From NCBI GenBank assembly GCA_038503065.1, contig JBCAMK010000013.1, positions 1,798,001-1,862,000 of the forward strand: a stretch of DNA of 64,000 bases. Direction: 5' to 3'. Shown here in pieces: positions 35,732 to 46,735 of this stretch. The translations under genes and the position numbers were made by a program. The notes under the pieces were generated by a model. That model searched no databases. It was not told the DNA's origin and saw nothing but the letters and a program-made list of their open reading frames with translations. Source of the stretch: Paragyromitra xinjiangensis. Its lineage: Eukaryota > Ascomycota > Pezizomycetes > Pezizales > Discinaceae. The stretch's first letter is position 1; every line of letters begins with the position of its first letter.

Positions 35732-37753
35732 CTAAGCAATCGACCCTGACAACGATGAAGCGAACGAGCTAGACATTGGCGAAGTAACAGTTTTAGCGGA
35801 AAATTTGCTTCTGCTGCGTAGTCTTTCTCCATATTTGTAGAAAAGCAGGGGGATTGGCGCGAACACAAGTAACAAGCAGCCTAAAAATTATTAACATAGT
35901 CCCCAGTTATTAGTTTGCAGATATTTTTGGTTTACCTATCAAGGTCCCAGCCCATTCTGCACCTAGATTTGTGTACATCTGTGGCATAAAGAGTGGAAAT
36001 CCGAAGGCGAAAAGGCATCGGAGAAGGGTAGCGGAGGCCATACAGGAAGCCGAGACATCTCTATGTTGAAGCATCTTGATTAGTGATGTTTCTAGTACCA
36101 TCATATAGAGGGAAGGCTTACACATAAGCTTCGCCGAGATAACTAAGCACACAAACAAACATAGTGACCATGCTCCAACCAAATCTGATAGATGAGTTTA
36201 GTAACGATTCGTCCGTATCAAACAGTTTGAGGTCTCTCACGGAACACCAGACGCCACAGGCGCAAGCCAGTGCACTTTCTCAGGCCCAGTCCATGCAAAC
36301 CAAAATGCACTTGCAGGGGCTAAAACACTAGCCACAATTGCCATAGGAAGTCGACCCTCTGGATATGCCCCCATAATACCCTTAGCCTCCCTCTCAGCTC
36401 TCTTTATCAAGTAATTTTGATTCCCCAAGGCAGCCGTCGGAAGCGAAAGTACTGTCCCGAGGCCGATTCCAAGAAAAGCAAGTCCCGATGGACCCGGCTT
36501 CCATCCGCGGGTAAGGGTAAATATTACTGGGTACGCTCCGAAGTATAGGAATCTGGATTATATTAGTACGGAATTCCATAAACGTTAATTCAGTACAATC
36601 CTCACAATACGCCGTAGATCAAACTTAGATAGAGACTCATCAGTAGTACAATAGGATCTTGAATAAGCAACAAAATCGGCCTCGCCATTGACCGTCGGAG
36701 CTTTGCCCATTCAGCTAAACCCTCTGGTCGTTTCTGGTCGTGGACAATATCCTCGGTACTCGAATACATTCCCGGTTCCATCGGAATATCCCGAAAGTTG
36801 ACTTCTTTGGCCTTTTTGGCTAAGATCTCTGGTAGATAGGTCTCTGGTAGCCAGAAAAAGTTGAAACCCAATATAGCAGAAACGATAAGCATGAACCAAA
36901 AAATCCATCTCCAGGATTCTAGGTGTGTGGCGCCGCTTGGAGCATATTCTGTGAGGTATCCGCCGACGATTGGTCCAGCTACAGGTCCTAGGAAGGCGGA
37001 TAACAAAACGAATCCTAATGGGATCCCAATCTCTTTTACTATAACGGTTTTCCAAAGCATGTCAGAACTCGCAAATCATCAATTTTCTGGGATACTTAGA
37101 CAAGGGTCTCGCACATTCCCATATATCGGTAAGAGTTCCTCCAGATACAGTCAGTGCTGGAGAGGCCATTAGGCCAGTGAGAAAACGGCAGAAGAAATGA
37201 GCTCCAACGTTTGACGTAAGTGCAGTTGGTATTTGGAGCACAACGAAAAGAAACCATGTCGGATGGTATATCCGATTTCTACCATACACCTCGCTTAAAG
37301 GGGCAAAGGTAAGTGTCCCAAGTGCTATCCCAAGAAGGTAACTTCAGAAAAGAAATACAATCAGCACCCGTCATAAGAAATCTTTTTGGAACGGAAAACC
37401 TAGTTCCAATACTCACAGACTGAGACTTAGAATAGCCACTACACGTTTAACTTCAAAGTACGTTTCCAAGTTGAAGATTGCTGGCGAAATGATGGAAGCT
37501 CCCATAGTAGCTATGAAAGTCATGAATGATAAAACGGTCGATATTGCTAGTTCTAGCAGTGAATTAGCCTAACAAAGTACATTAGGATTTTAAGAAAATG
37601 TGTTTGTGCAAAAGCGGGTTACTAACTTCTCCCTCGCGGCCAGTTAAACGGAGAATTTGGGTCTCGCTGGGGCGATTTTTCGGTTTCCATGATTCCTAGT
37701 TTATCTTTCGTGGTGTGAGTGAGTTCTTGGGGTTTCTCTCGAGCGAAATCCAT
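35732..37753 (-). CDS. MFS drug:H+ antiporter (DHA1 type)
   Basis: Membrane exporter of the DHA1 family, related to fungal polyamine/fluconazole-type pumps. It has many exons (ATG at 37753, stop at 35732-35734). The spliced order is a short cytosolic tail ending FNWPRGRK, LSFMTFIATMGASIISPAIF, LGIALGTLTFAPLSEVYGRN (motif A region), GLMASPALTVSGGTLTDIWE, IPLGFVLLSAFLGPVAGPIV (motif C-like GP..GP), SWRWIFWFMLIVSAI, WLPETYLPEILAKKAKE, a cytosolic loop, PILLLIQDPIVLLMSLYLSL, GPSGLAFLGIGLGTVLSL, IMGAYPEGRLPMAIVASVLA, and a C-terminal RCLFAFGFPLFMPQMYTNLG with a basic tail. An intron interrupts TDIWE/LKEIG, which makes naive frames appear broken. Its substrate is unknown. It lies 6.3 kb from the RiPP precursor and is probably not part of that cluster. 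Confidence 0.85.
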
Positions 37754-40700
37754 TGGCGTGGTTTTCAAAGAATCGGTTAAGTGTACGTATGCCCGCAATG
37801 ATTTATATGATAAGGTTCCCTGAGACGCTCAAAAAATCTGAGTAACACTACCTCGGAAAGTTTTCGGAAAGCTGCACACATTTCGATCGCACTAGACTAT
37901 TATACGGCACCCCTTGCTAGAGGACCAACTTTAAGCATGATGATGAATCATAAATTTATAAACATCCCACCGCAAACTGCGTGGCATGGAACGACGAGCA
38001 CAAGCACCTACAAGAACAGCCGCCAGCATGCATTGGGGAGATTCTGGAAAAAGATATCAGGCGCTTCCATTAGTATGTATGAATGTAACCTTGTACTGAT
38101 ATGCATAGGCGTGTCCTGAATTCCCATTGTGGATATACGGATAAATGATGACCCTCAGTCTAGCATCCCAGAGGGTATACGTACAAGACCCCCACACAAA
38201 AACATAGTGCTCCCGATAATTCTAGAATTCCTGCTGAAACGTCAGTTAGATAGTGGAATGGTTGGAGATTAATTTAAATATCTACCTTCGGGCTCGCCGG
38301 CGCCGGCAGGTTGGCCGGGGTTATGAACAAAGCGAAAGGGTGTCTAGCATATATATGCATGCATATAGCCCGTCAATGGCGGTGTATCTCCAAGTCGTCC
38401 CATCGCCCAGCCCTATGTGCTTCTGGGATGGTCCTACCAAAACTGGCTTTGACTACTGCACGAACCACCCACGTGTACATGTAGATATCGAGAGTCCAGT
38501 TACTTAGGATGCATATCTCAGCTCGATTTTGATCTATGATTTCGTTTGGTTTAGACAAGCTTTGATAAGAGAATTACTAGCCCGCCTAGGTAATCCCGGA
38601 GATTTTTTCGCAAGAGATTTCACAAGTTCCTAGGAATGAAACTTATCTTCCCTTCTCAAGCTAGCGTCCGATTTCTGCTAAGGCTTAGAACGCCACCGGG
38701 GATGCCGAGGATCTTAGTAGAAGACTGGTGGATGTCTAAGAACTAGCGACAGGATAGCGGTAGTCGCGCTAAGGATTGACAATTGACTCGAGTGATAGTG
38801 AGATTTTTGGCGTACATCTACCCCACGTGAAGGTTCAGATCTTAAGACGATTACTTTCAAACACTCACGGCCAATCATCCGACGAACCTCCGTTGCCAGA
38901 ATCGTAGTCGTGGATCATATGTATGTACCGTATTTTGTCACTAGAGCTTTGCTAGCTAGCAATACTCAAGCCTATCACATAACTAAAGACACTGGCCTTC
39001 AAACACAAAATCCTTAGGTATCTACAGTCTCTTATTTTTGTAGCAGATAAAACGGACAGATACTACTATCTCAATTACCATACCACGATTTAACTATATG
39101 TAATTAACCGGCTTCTTGTATGTGTACCAGACTTCACCAGCTGATGTTGGCTCTAAGACAATGCTCGCGTTTCTGGCCAATAAACATCTTGGTCGCTTAG
39201 GCATAGCTCAGCTGTAGGACTGCCATATGGCCAGCACGATATCCGTCAGATCTGTTCCAATAAACCCTAACCCAAATTCTAGAATAATCCCTGAAATACC
39301 TGAGTATATACCGTCCGAAATCCAGCCCCAATGATATTTGTAGCGCATACCATCGACACGTACACGGCCAAAAGATGTGAGACTACTGGGTCGGAGTCAA
39401 AATTTGTAGACCTCAATTTCCGAGGCTTCGTCGAAACAAGCATAACAAGCATCGCTAGCATATTGTTATCCCTAGATTTCATGATCAGCGCTAAACCAGA
39501 ACGATTCGCTGAGTCACGACTTCCAGATGTGGTTTACTCCGCAGCCCGATTTGCCCACTGCTTGGTAACCCATGTGTTTAATTACTAGCCTTGCTCTCGC
39601 TGCGCCTCTGCCGCGTTGCAGCGCTATCACGGACCGAGGAAAGTATGGCCACGCCTTGTTCTCGTGCTACGCAATACATGGGACTTGTTGTCGCATACGA
39701 AATACTCTGGTCAAAATATTTTCCTACAGCAATGTGGTTTCTATCCCGCATAAAATCCTATAGAGTCTTGGCATCCCGTGTGGTAAGGTGTTACTGGAAG
39801 GTTAATTAGAGTTAGACGCCATACATATTCTACAAGCCCCTTCAATGCCCATCCTTAAGCACATATAAAACACGACGAGATACGTTCTTAACATCAGCCC
39901 TTTATAGTAACAAAAGCACCTAAATCTTGTCTTATACTCTGAAACGAACCTAACGCAGGGAAATTCAGGAGTCATATTGGTTCTAGTTAAACCATAGTTC
40001 ACGGGCTTTCACTTTTTTGAAGTCCGAATATTAGACCTCTAAGTTTAGACGGTCACTCTAGTTACACTTTACGTTCTGTTTGTGGCTTGCTGATCCAGAG
40101 ATACTTATACATGCCTGCTGTCACACTGGGGATTCCCACCGTTAGGATGGGGGGTGCCCTAATGTGCTACCTTCCTATGACGACAACGGTACCGAATAAC
40201 ATGAGCTAGTTGTACCTCTTAGCTAGCGCCTACCAAGCCGGCGGTTTCGTCTTGTTTAATTATATGGGGAAAGCCGGGAAGGAGATGATGAACAGAAGAG
40301 ACGCAACTCCTAGTTAAGGAGAAGCTCGGTGCTTTCCAAGGAAACTAGGATGCGGTGTAGGGGCTGCTGTTTAACGATATAAATACTCGGGTGGTAATTA
40401 TATGCTCAAAGGTTGTGCTACACAACAGCAGTTCAATCCGCAGCCATGGAAACAAAGTACGAGAGGGGAGCAGCAATAGCTTAATTAGGAATCAAGCTGG
40501 CGCTATAGACGTCGTTTCCTTCCTCTGCTTGGAGAGTTTCGTTGGCTTGTAGAGGTTGGTTGTTGGATATGAGTAAGTTGTGTCCATTGTTGAGCTGAAC
40601 CTGCGGATATTCAATCACCGCTTGAGTTTTTAGTTGAATTAGCATCGATTATTTCCCCTGATTTTGCCCATAGTTTCTAACCAACCAGTTCCAGTACCTA

Positions 40701-41598
40701 AACTACAAACGCTCGGGTACCGTAATCTAGGCGGGAGGGTACCCCCAACGATAAAAACAGAGGCAAAAAAAAGTAGGTGCCGTGTCATCACAGGTTATCA
40801 CTCGTTGGAGATTAGGAGATTCACAGATAATTATAGCACTAAAGCTATAATAATAGAAATACACGGGGGAAACAAACACCAGCCCCCGCTACTTAGACCC
40901 CTAGATATATAACGGAACCTTGTAAGCCATTAATATTGTCCATTACCACTTCGTGACACGTAATGCAGCAATGGGCTATAGCTAACAAAAGCCCCATAAC
41001 ACCTAAACCACTAAACCTTACATGCTAGCCGCGCGAAGGATTCCATACTAGATTACAGCCATGTGACGGGAAAAGATTAAGGGTAGATTTAAGGCTTTGG
41101 CGATTTAGAGTAGTTGCTCTTGACCATGATACTGTCAGGCTAAGTATTGGTTTCTCAACTTAGTTTTGAGATAAACAGTGAAAGTGATAGGACGAGGATA
41201 CGATTTTAAGTTAAACACTCCTGAAAGCCTTACTTTTAGTGTTCTGCTGTAAGATCTTTAACCTGCATTGATCTGAGGACGCTTGTTTAGTATTAAGCAT
41301 GATCAGTTCGACGCGGTGATTTGTTAGCTTAGCTCTGATATGGGTCAGCGCGCTTGTCCAGAGCTTGCACTCCTTCCAAAAGTATTAGGACCCTATTGAA
41401 TAAAGTTAAAATTAGAGGACGTGCCGCAGAAAATGCTTCTAAGCTCTAACAAAAGCGTAAAGTAGAAATACGAGTGATTATCTATGACGCTAATGACTAT
41501 GTATGAGAGAATACAAGGGATAATGTATAGCCTTGATGGGCATGACGCAGCCTCGTTCTATGTTGATACACCGCTCAACCGAATTGCTGCCTTGAGTA

Positions 41599-41838
41599 TG
41601 GTTCCGGAAACCTAGAAGGTGTACCAAACTAAGAGGGAGGCAACGCTCTTGGCAGTAGGGTTAAGTCTAGAATCAAGGGAGATTAAGATTATAGAATGGA
41701 AATGGTCATCATTATCTTGTCCACTTGCTGGACGAGCAAATTTTTTCGCCTGCTGCCCTCCAAAAAATTCCCCTAGCCCTGCTGTCAAGAGCGTTGCCTT
41801 CCCCTTAGTTTGGTACACCTTCTAGGTTTCCGGAACCA
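41599..41838. mobile_element. MITE, family A copy 2
   Basis: About 240 bp, bounded by TA on both sides (41597-41598 and 41839-41840). The ends are inverted repeats beginning TGGTTCCGGAAACCTAGAAG and extending more than 50 bp inward through GTACCAAACTAAG and GCAACGCTCTTGGCA. It has no coding capacity and is better preserved than the copy at 34311-34523. Confidence 0.88.
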
Positions 41839-41885
41839 TACCATATGCATAATGCACTATCTTTGAACTGCTAAACAGGTACATA

Positions 41886-42376
41886 CAGTACCTAGACAGA
41901 TGTGTTCGTGATGCGGTTTCAGCGCACAGACGTTAAAATCTTCCCCAAATTCGTCCAACTTTAAAAATTCACCAAAAAAACAAGAATAAAGATGAAAGCT
42001 TTTAATTTCATGGTTAGGTAGAGCTACCTCAGGAGTTTTTTAAGAAATTTTCCCTAAGCCCCTATAATGTATAGTTGTTTTTTAATAATTTTTTGAATTT
42101 GACCAAATATTGTCGCCGAGACCAATTCCCTCATAGCAACTGGGGCCCAAGCACCCTTTATTAAACTTTGAAAATTCACTAGAGCATCAATAGTCATCAG
42201 AAAAAATTATATAAAATCTGATTTTAGTAACCAACAGTGTAGAAATTTATTAAAATTTAGCTGGTATCTTTATCTTTCTCCTCCGATTTAAAATAAAATT
42301 TTGACCTTTGGATCGCTATGCCAAGGCGGATTCCGTCACCTGAAACCGCATCACGAACACATCTGTCTAGGTACTG
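41886..42376. mobile_element. MITE, family B
   Basis: About 491 bp flanked by TA duplications (41884-41885, 42377-42378). The terminal inverted repeats begin CAGTACCTAGACAGATGTGT and continue to GATGCGGTTTCAG, about 36 bp and nearly perfect. A start of CAGT with a TA target is typical of Tc1/mariner-related elements. The interior is very AT-rich and has no transposase. Confidence 0.88.
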
Positions 42377-42869
42377 TACTAGCATAAGTGCTCTGCATAG
42401 TACATATGTAAAAACTTGAAAAGAAATAGCACTGACCAGTCCACCAAGGTCTCTTTATGCTCAACCTTTCTTCTGCCATCTAAATAAGTTTCGTACCGGT
42501 CATAACCAGGTTACGATGGTTCTGGGAGGGTGATTGATTGGTGGTTAAGCTCGACGGGTGGATCACGCTGGAAACAAGACCGTACAATAAAATAGAAAGT
42601 ACGCAGAATTGTTGACTAGAGTTTGATAGGAAAAAAATAAAACCCACATCAAGCTTTAATTGATGTTTGAAGGTTTTTCTGAACGGGGTTTTTGTGTATG
42701 TGGTGAAGGGTTTGCCCCAGTAATCCAAATCAGTACATGTAATCCAAATTCATTGTAATCAAAATCTATTGTAAAAATAACCCGAAGCCGAGTAGAAATC
42801 GCTGGATTATTATTTTCAAATTTCCGGCAGGCTTTTTACATTTTAACTATATGTACATCTTGCTCTCGC

Positions 42870-43340
42870 TACACTGGTGTGCCGAGAGCGACCGGTTCAG
42901 AAATCGTCACAACTTGATCCCCAACAGCGAGATTCACATCAACGTCCATAGCATCCTCAAATACCTCTGGGAGCACCGCCTAGACCACCGCCAATAGGGG
43001 CAATATCGTCTAGGACTCTAACAGCTGCTGCCGCCCATCGCCCTCGAATACCTCGCTAAGCATGGAACCGCTGGCGGCACTTTCGGTTGCTTTGCTGGCA
43101 GGTTTCTTGCCTCCTTTTTGTTCCTCTTGATGCTCAGGGCTGCTGTGCTCCTCTCACCACCCGAGCCTCTTGGTCTGGGCACGACCTACTTGAGTCGTGG
43201 GAGAACGTTTCTGCTCGCCCATCGCCGCCCGCGGCGGCAACATCTGTGTGCCCGCACCCGCGAAATCCGCCGCCAAGGCTTACCGCTGGCGTCTAGCAGG
43301 GATGAGGTGGGTCCTCACATTAATGTCTTCTAGTCGCCAA
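42870..43340 (+). pseudogene. possible coding relic
   Basis: A stretch with clearly higher GC than its flanks and protein-like segments split over frames, for example SDRFRNRHNLIPNSEIHINV then a stop, and LRAAVLLSPPEPLGLGTTYL later. I could not assign a family, find a start, or join the pieces with splice signals. It may be a decayed gene or a fragment of an unrecognised transposon. Confidence 0.2.
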
Positions 43341-44073
43341 GAACTATATTGTTGTGGGGCTGAATGGATTGAGCGGCTGCCACCAGGATCTGTTCAGACG
43401 TCATATTGCGGGTGGCTTCAGATCCTGGGGCAACCTTTTTTCAACATCTTCTCTTACGCGCCAATTCTCGGCTATACTAGTGTAAACTACGCGTCTCCAG
43501 TATGAGGAACGAACTGGTTACTCCGATATTCCTATACCTCGAGCCCTTGGTGGAACATAAATAGCTCTCCCCCGCAGAAAACTTCCGCCAACACACCATT
43601 TCGCCCCCGCTCATCAATTGAACTGAAAGTGGAACAGCTTTGAAACTAATCAGCTTAGAGTTAGATAGTCTTTAGAACCTATTAGGCTCAGAAGTGGTGG
43701 TATGAGGTTTCACGAGGAGCAAGGATTCTATATGGCACAGCGAGATGTGAAGTTAGGAGACTAATCAACTTAAATTCAAAGCAAGACTCAAATACAAAAA
43801 CCAATCAACTCATCCAAGCCAATCAAATCATTTTCGCTACATGGACTGACGAGATAGGAAAAGAAAAGAGTTCGCGCGTTCCAGACGAGAGCTGCTCTCG
43901 CAAAACCAACCTTATCTAACTCGCTGCCAAACAGGTAAAGAAATGACACTAGCCAGAGATACGAGAGCAACAATGCTAATACAAGAGAAAAAAAAAAAAG
44001 CTATCCACCCGTCCAACCACAGAAACAAATGCTATCAGTATCCAACAATCCTTTTTCCCTCTACATGCGATGT

Positions 44074-45350
44074 CTATTTGTCAAGAACGTCGTTACCGAA
44101 ATGGATGTACTCCTTGGCAGGCTCGCGCTTGTCGAGGACATCATTGTCAAAGTGAATGTACTCCTTGGCAGGTTCGCGCTTGTCGAGGACATCGTTGTCG
44201 AAGTGGATGTACTCCTTGGCAGCATTGCGCTTGTCGAGGACATCGTTGTCGAAGTGGATGTACTCCTTGGCAGGTTCGCGCTTGTCGAGGACATCATTGC
44301 CGAAGTGGATATACTCCTTGGCAGGTTCGCGCTTGTCGAGGACATCATTGTCGAAGTGGATATACTCCTTGGCAGCATCGCGCTTGTCGAGGACATCGTT
44401 GTCGAAGTGGATATACTCCTTGGCAGGTTCGCGCTTGTCGAGCACATCGTTGTCGAAGTGGATATATTCCTTGGCAGGTGCGCGCTTGTCAAGCACATCG
44501 CTGTCGAAGTGGATATACTCCTTAGCTGCCTCGCGTTTGTCGAGAACGTCATTGCCGAAGTGGATATACTCCTTTGCGGCCTCTGGGGCGCGCTTGTCAA
44601 GGACATCGTTCCCGAAATGGATATACTCCTTCGCGGGCTCACGCTTATCTAAGACATCATTGCCGAAATGGATATACTCCTTTGCGGGCTCACGCTTGTC
44701 GAGGACGTCGTTGCCGAAATGGATATACTCCTTCGCGGGCTCACGCTTATCTAAGACATCATTGTCGAAATGGATATACTCCTTCGCAGGCTCACGCTTG
44801 TCGAGGACGTCGTTGTCGAAGTGGATATACTCTTTTGCGGCATCTGGGGCGCGCTTGTCAAGGACATCGTTGTCGAAATGGATATACTCCTTCGCAGGCT
44901 CACGCTTGTCGAGGACGTCGTTGCCGAAGTGGATATACTCCTTCGCGGGCTCACGCTTGTCGAGGACGTCGTTGCCAAAATGGATATACTCCTTTGCGGC
45001 CTCTGGGGCGCGCTTGTCAAGGACATCGTTGCCAAAATGGATATACTCCTTGGCCGCCTCGCGCTTATCTAAGACATCATTGTCGAAATGGATATACTCC
45101 TTCGAGGGCTCACGCTTGTCGAGGACGTCGTTATCAAAGTGGATATACTCCTTCGAGGGCTCGCGCTTGTCGAGCACGTCGTTATCGAAGTGGATGTACT
45201 CCTTCGCAGCTTCACGCTTCTCGACGGAATCTGCTTTTTTGTTAGCATGGAGATCTTGATGGGAATAAAGGACTACAAACCTGGTACTGGCAGAGCCAAG
45301 ACATTAGAGCCTAGCAAAGCAAGAGAGACGAGGGAGAGTTGATAACGCAT
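44074..45350 (-). CDS. multi-repeat RiPP (dikaritin-type) precursor peptide
   Basis: Two exons (45350-45281 and 45230-44074, a 50-bp intron) give 408 residues. Exon 1 encodes a signal peptide starting MRYQLSLVSLALLG and ending near VLALPVP. The mature part opens DSVEKR and is then only 22 tandem units of the form EPAKEYIHFGNDVLDKR. Each unit ends in Lys-Arg, a Kex2 site, except the last, which ends Lys-stop. The candidate core is YIHF(D/G)ND: 12 copies have Asp at position 5, 9 have Gly, and one reads YIHFDSD. Secretion signal, Kex2-spaced repeats and an aromatic core start are the defining features of precursors such as those for ustiloxin, phomopsin and asperipin. A DUF3328 gene starts divergently 1.4 kb away. 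The exact core ends (after ND or after VLD) are not determined. The long antisense frames over this region are shadows. Confidence 0.93.
44077..45213 (-). repeat. 22-unit tandem repeat encoding core peptides
   Basis: Units are 51 bp (17 codons), except three of 57 bp (19 codons) that begin APEAAK or APDAAK. The spacing-peptide codons fall into two groups. In plus-strand sense, units in 44100-44515 mostly carry TTGGCAGGTTCGCGC, while units in 44630-45180 mostly carry TCGCGGGCTCACGC or close variants. The coding unit is conserved almost without change outside the EPAK/EAAK/APEAAK spacer and position 5 of the core. Confidence 0.95.
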
Positions 45351-46735
45351 TGTGAAGGCTGTGGGATGCTTGGAGAGGAATAAAGTTTTGGCTTGAGAGT
45401 AGAGGAATGAGCTGAGATGCTGTGATGATGAGGTTGAATGAGGGAGAAAAGAAGAGAACGAGAGCCCTTATATACATAGAGAGCGGGTGGCCCTTGAGGT
45501 TGATAGAAGTAAGCAATCACAAGCTGATGGTTAGAAACGTCTTAGGATTCGAAAATGTCTACCCGTCCGAATTGGCTGGCCTAGGGCAGGGAAGATCTTC
45601 ACCGAACCGTTTTTCATCAGGAGCGATGATGACCCGGCATCTTGAGCCTGAACCCCACGAGATTGCATTCATCACGAAGAAGCAAAACCTACTCAGATGA
45701 ACCATCATCGCTAGGTTCAATTGGCCGAACCTGTTACTCCCGCTCCATGCGAGACGATAATAGCAAAGGCTGCAGATCACTACCCGCCGCACACGTACGA
45801 TCATTACAAATTGTCAATGGCTGGACTTATTGCTTCAACTGGCGCAAGATGACATTGCGAAGGCGGAATGACAGTTCCTCCAAAGGTCATCTGTTGGATA
45901 TCTCCCGTCTTGATGATTATTCAGGGCTCTTAGACCCCATTTGCCCCGCACATTGAAGTTGTTTGGATTTGGTAGGGTTTCTCCATTATCTTCCAATAAA
46001 CCCTGCCATTGCTTATTGCTGATAATGATAAGCACTCGGGCCATGGGAGAAGTGACCGAAACTCGGGGGATATGGCCGCCGGGGAAAGGCTGGGGCTTGA
46101 CTGGCTGGATTCTCGGAGAACAGACGCCCCCACCAACTAACACATTTAGTCCAGGCCCCCTGATTTCGGATGTTTCCTTGAATGCTCTCCCCAGCCTAAG
46201 TGACTAGAAACAGGGGCTATGACTAGGATCAATTTTGTGGGGTGGCGTCGTGTACGAATATTACAAAAGCGCTTGGATGCTTTCTATAGCTTAATTCTGA
46301 CTGAAATATCGTATACGAACGAATTGCATCTTTGCCTAAAGTGACTGTGCCGTGGTCCCGCATTTCAACTATCTCTAACTAGAAACTAATCAATGCACTG
46401 TACCATCACATGCAGACATCGGTCGAGCGTTGGGGAAGATGGAGGGATCGACGTAAACATGGAGGAATTATACACCTCAGAAATGGAGGCGTGGGATCAA
46501 TCCTTGTTTTAGAAGATAATCTCAAATCTTCTAAGTCTCTCGCGCCATCCATTGAGCAGTTCTCATACGACCAGGGGCTTAGCCTCAGGTGATGCCAAAG
46601 ACAGTGCTTCGGTATAACAGCCTTGAAAGCTTGCCAGGCCTTCATCCTCCCTAAAGGGCACTTCCTACTTCCTATTCAACTATCTTTTTCTACTACTACT
46701 GAATTTTTGGAACTGCGTCAACTTCAACTTCGATC
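45351..46735. promoter_or_regulatory. shared divergent promoter, precursor and UstYa
   Basis: About 1.4 kb between the starts of two divergently transcribed genes. It includes the TATA box and leader of the precursor and a leader before the UstYa start (TTTTTCTACTACTACTG near 46685-46701). Short open frames are present but none is supported. No regulator binding site can be named with confidence. Confidence 0.5.
45467..45474 (-). promoter_or_regulatory. TATA box of the RiPP precursor
   Basis: TATATAAG on the minus strand, 117 bp upstream of the precursor ATG. It is followed by a pyrimidine-rich leader with CATCATCACAGCATC just before the start. This layout is typical of highly expressed fungal genes for secreted products. 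Confidence 0.6.

Larger units (their letters stand above)
37754..44073. other. repeat-bearing gene-poor interval, about 6.3 kb
   Basis: Left boundary of the RiPP cluster. It holds two MITEs (41599-41838, 41886-42376) separated by under 50 bp and a higher-GC coding-like relic (about 42870-43340). A TATA-like ATATAAATAC at about 40376-40385 precedes a 12-codon frame with no recognisable product. Nothing else is supported. Confidence 0.5.

Noticed and set aside
37021..37160. Apparent stop codons breaking the DHA1 transporter after TDIWE
   Set aside because: Explained by an intron: a GTGCGA donor after TDIWE and a TATAG acceptor restore the frame at LKEIGIPLG.
39279..39588. Hydrophobic frames on both strands suggesting a decayed transporter
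   Set aside because: I could not align them to a transporter motif or extend them by splicing.
44077..45213. Regular repeat spacing resembling a CRISPR array
   Set aside because: There are no unique spacers, the whole unit is coding and the host is a eukaryote.
44029..45342. Several long open frames on both strands (up to 367 codons, Arg/Ser/Cys-rich)
   Set aside because: They are frame shadows of the 51-bp repeat, which has no stops in several frames. Only the minus frame with a signal peptide and Kex2 sites makes biological sense.
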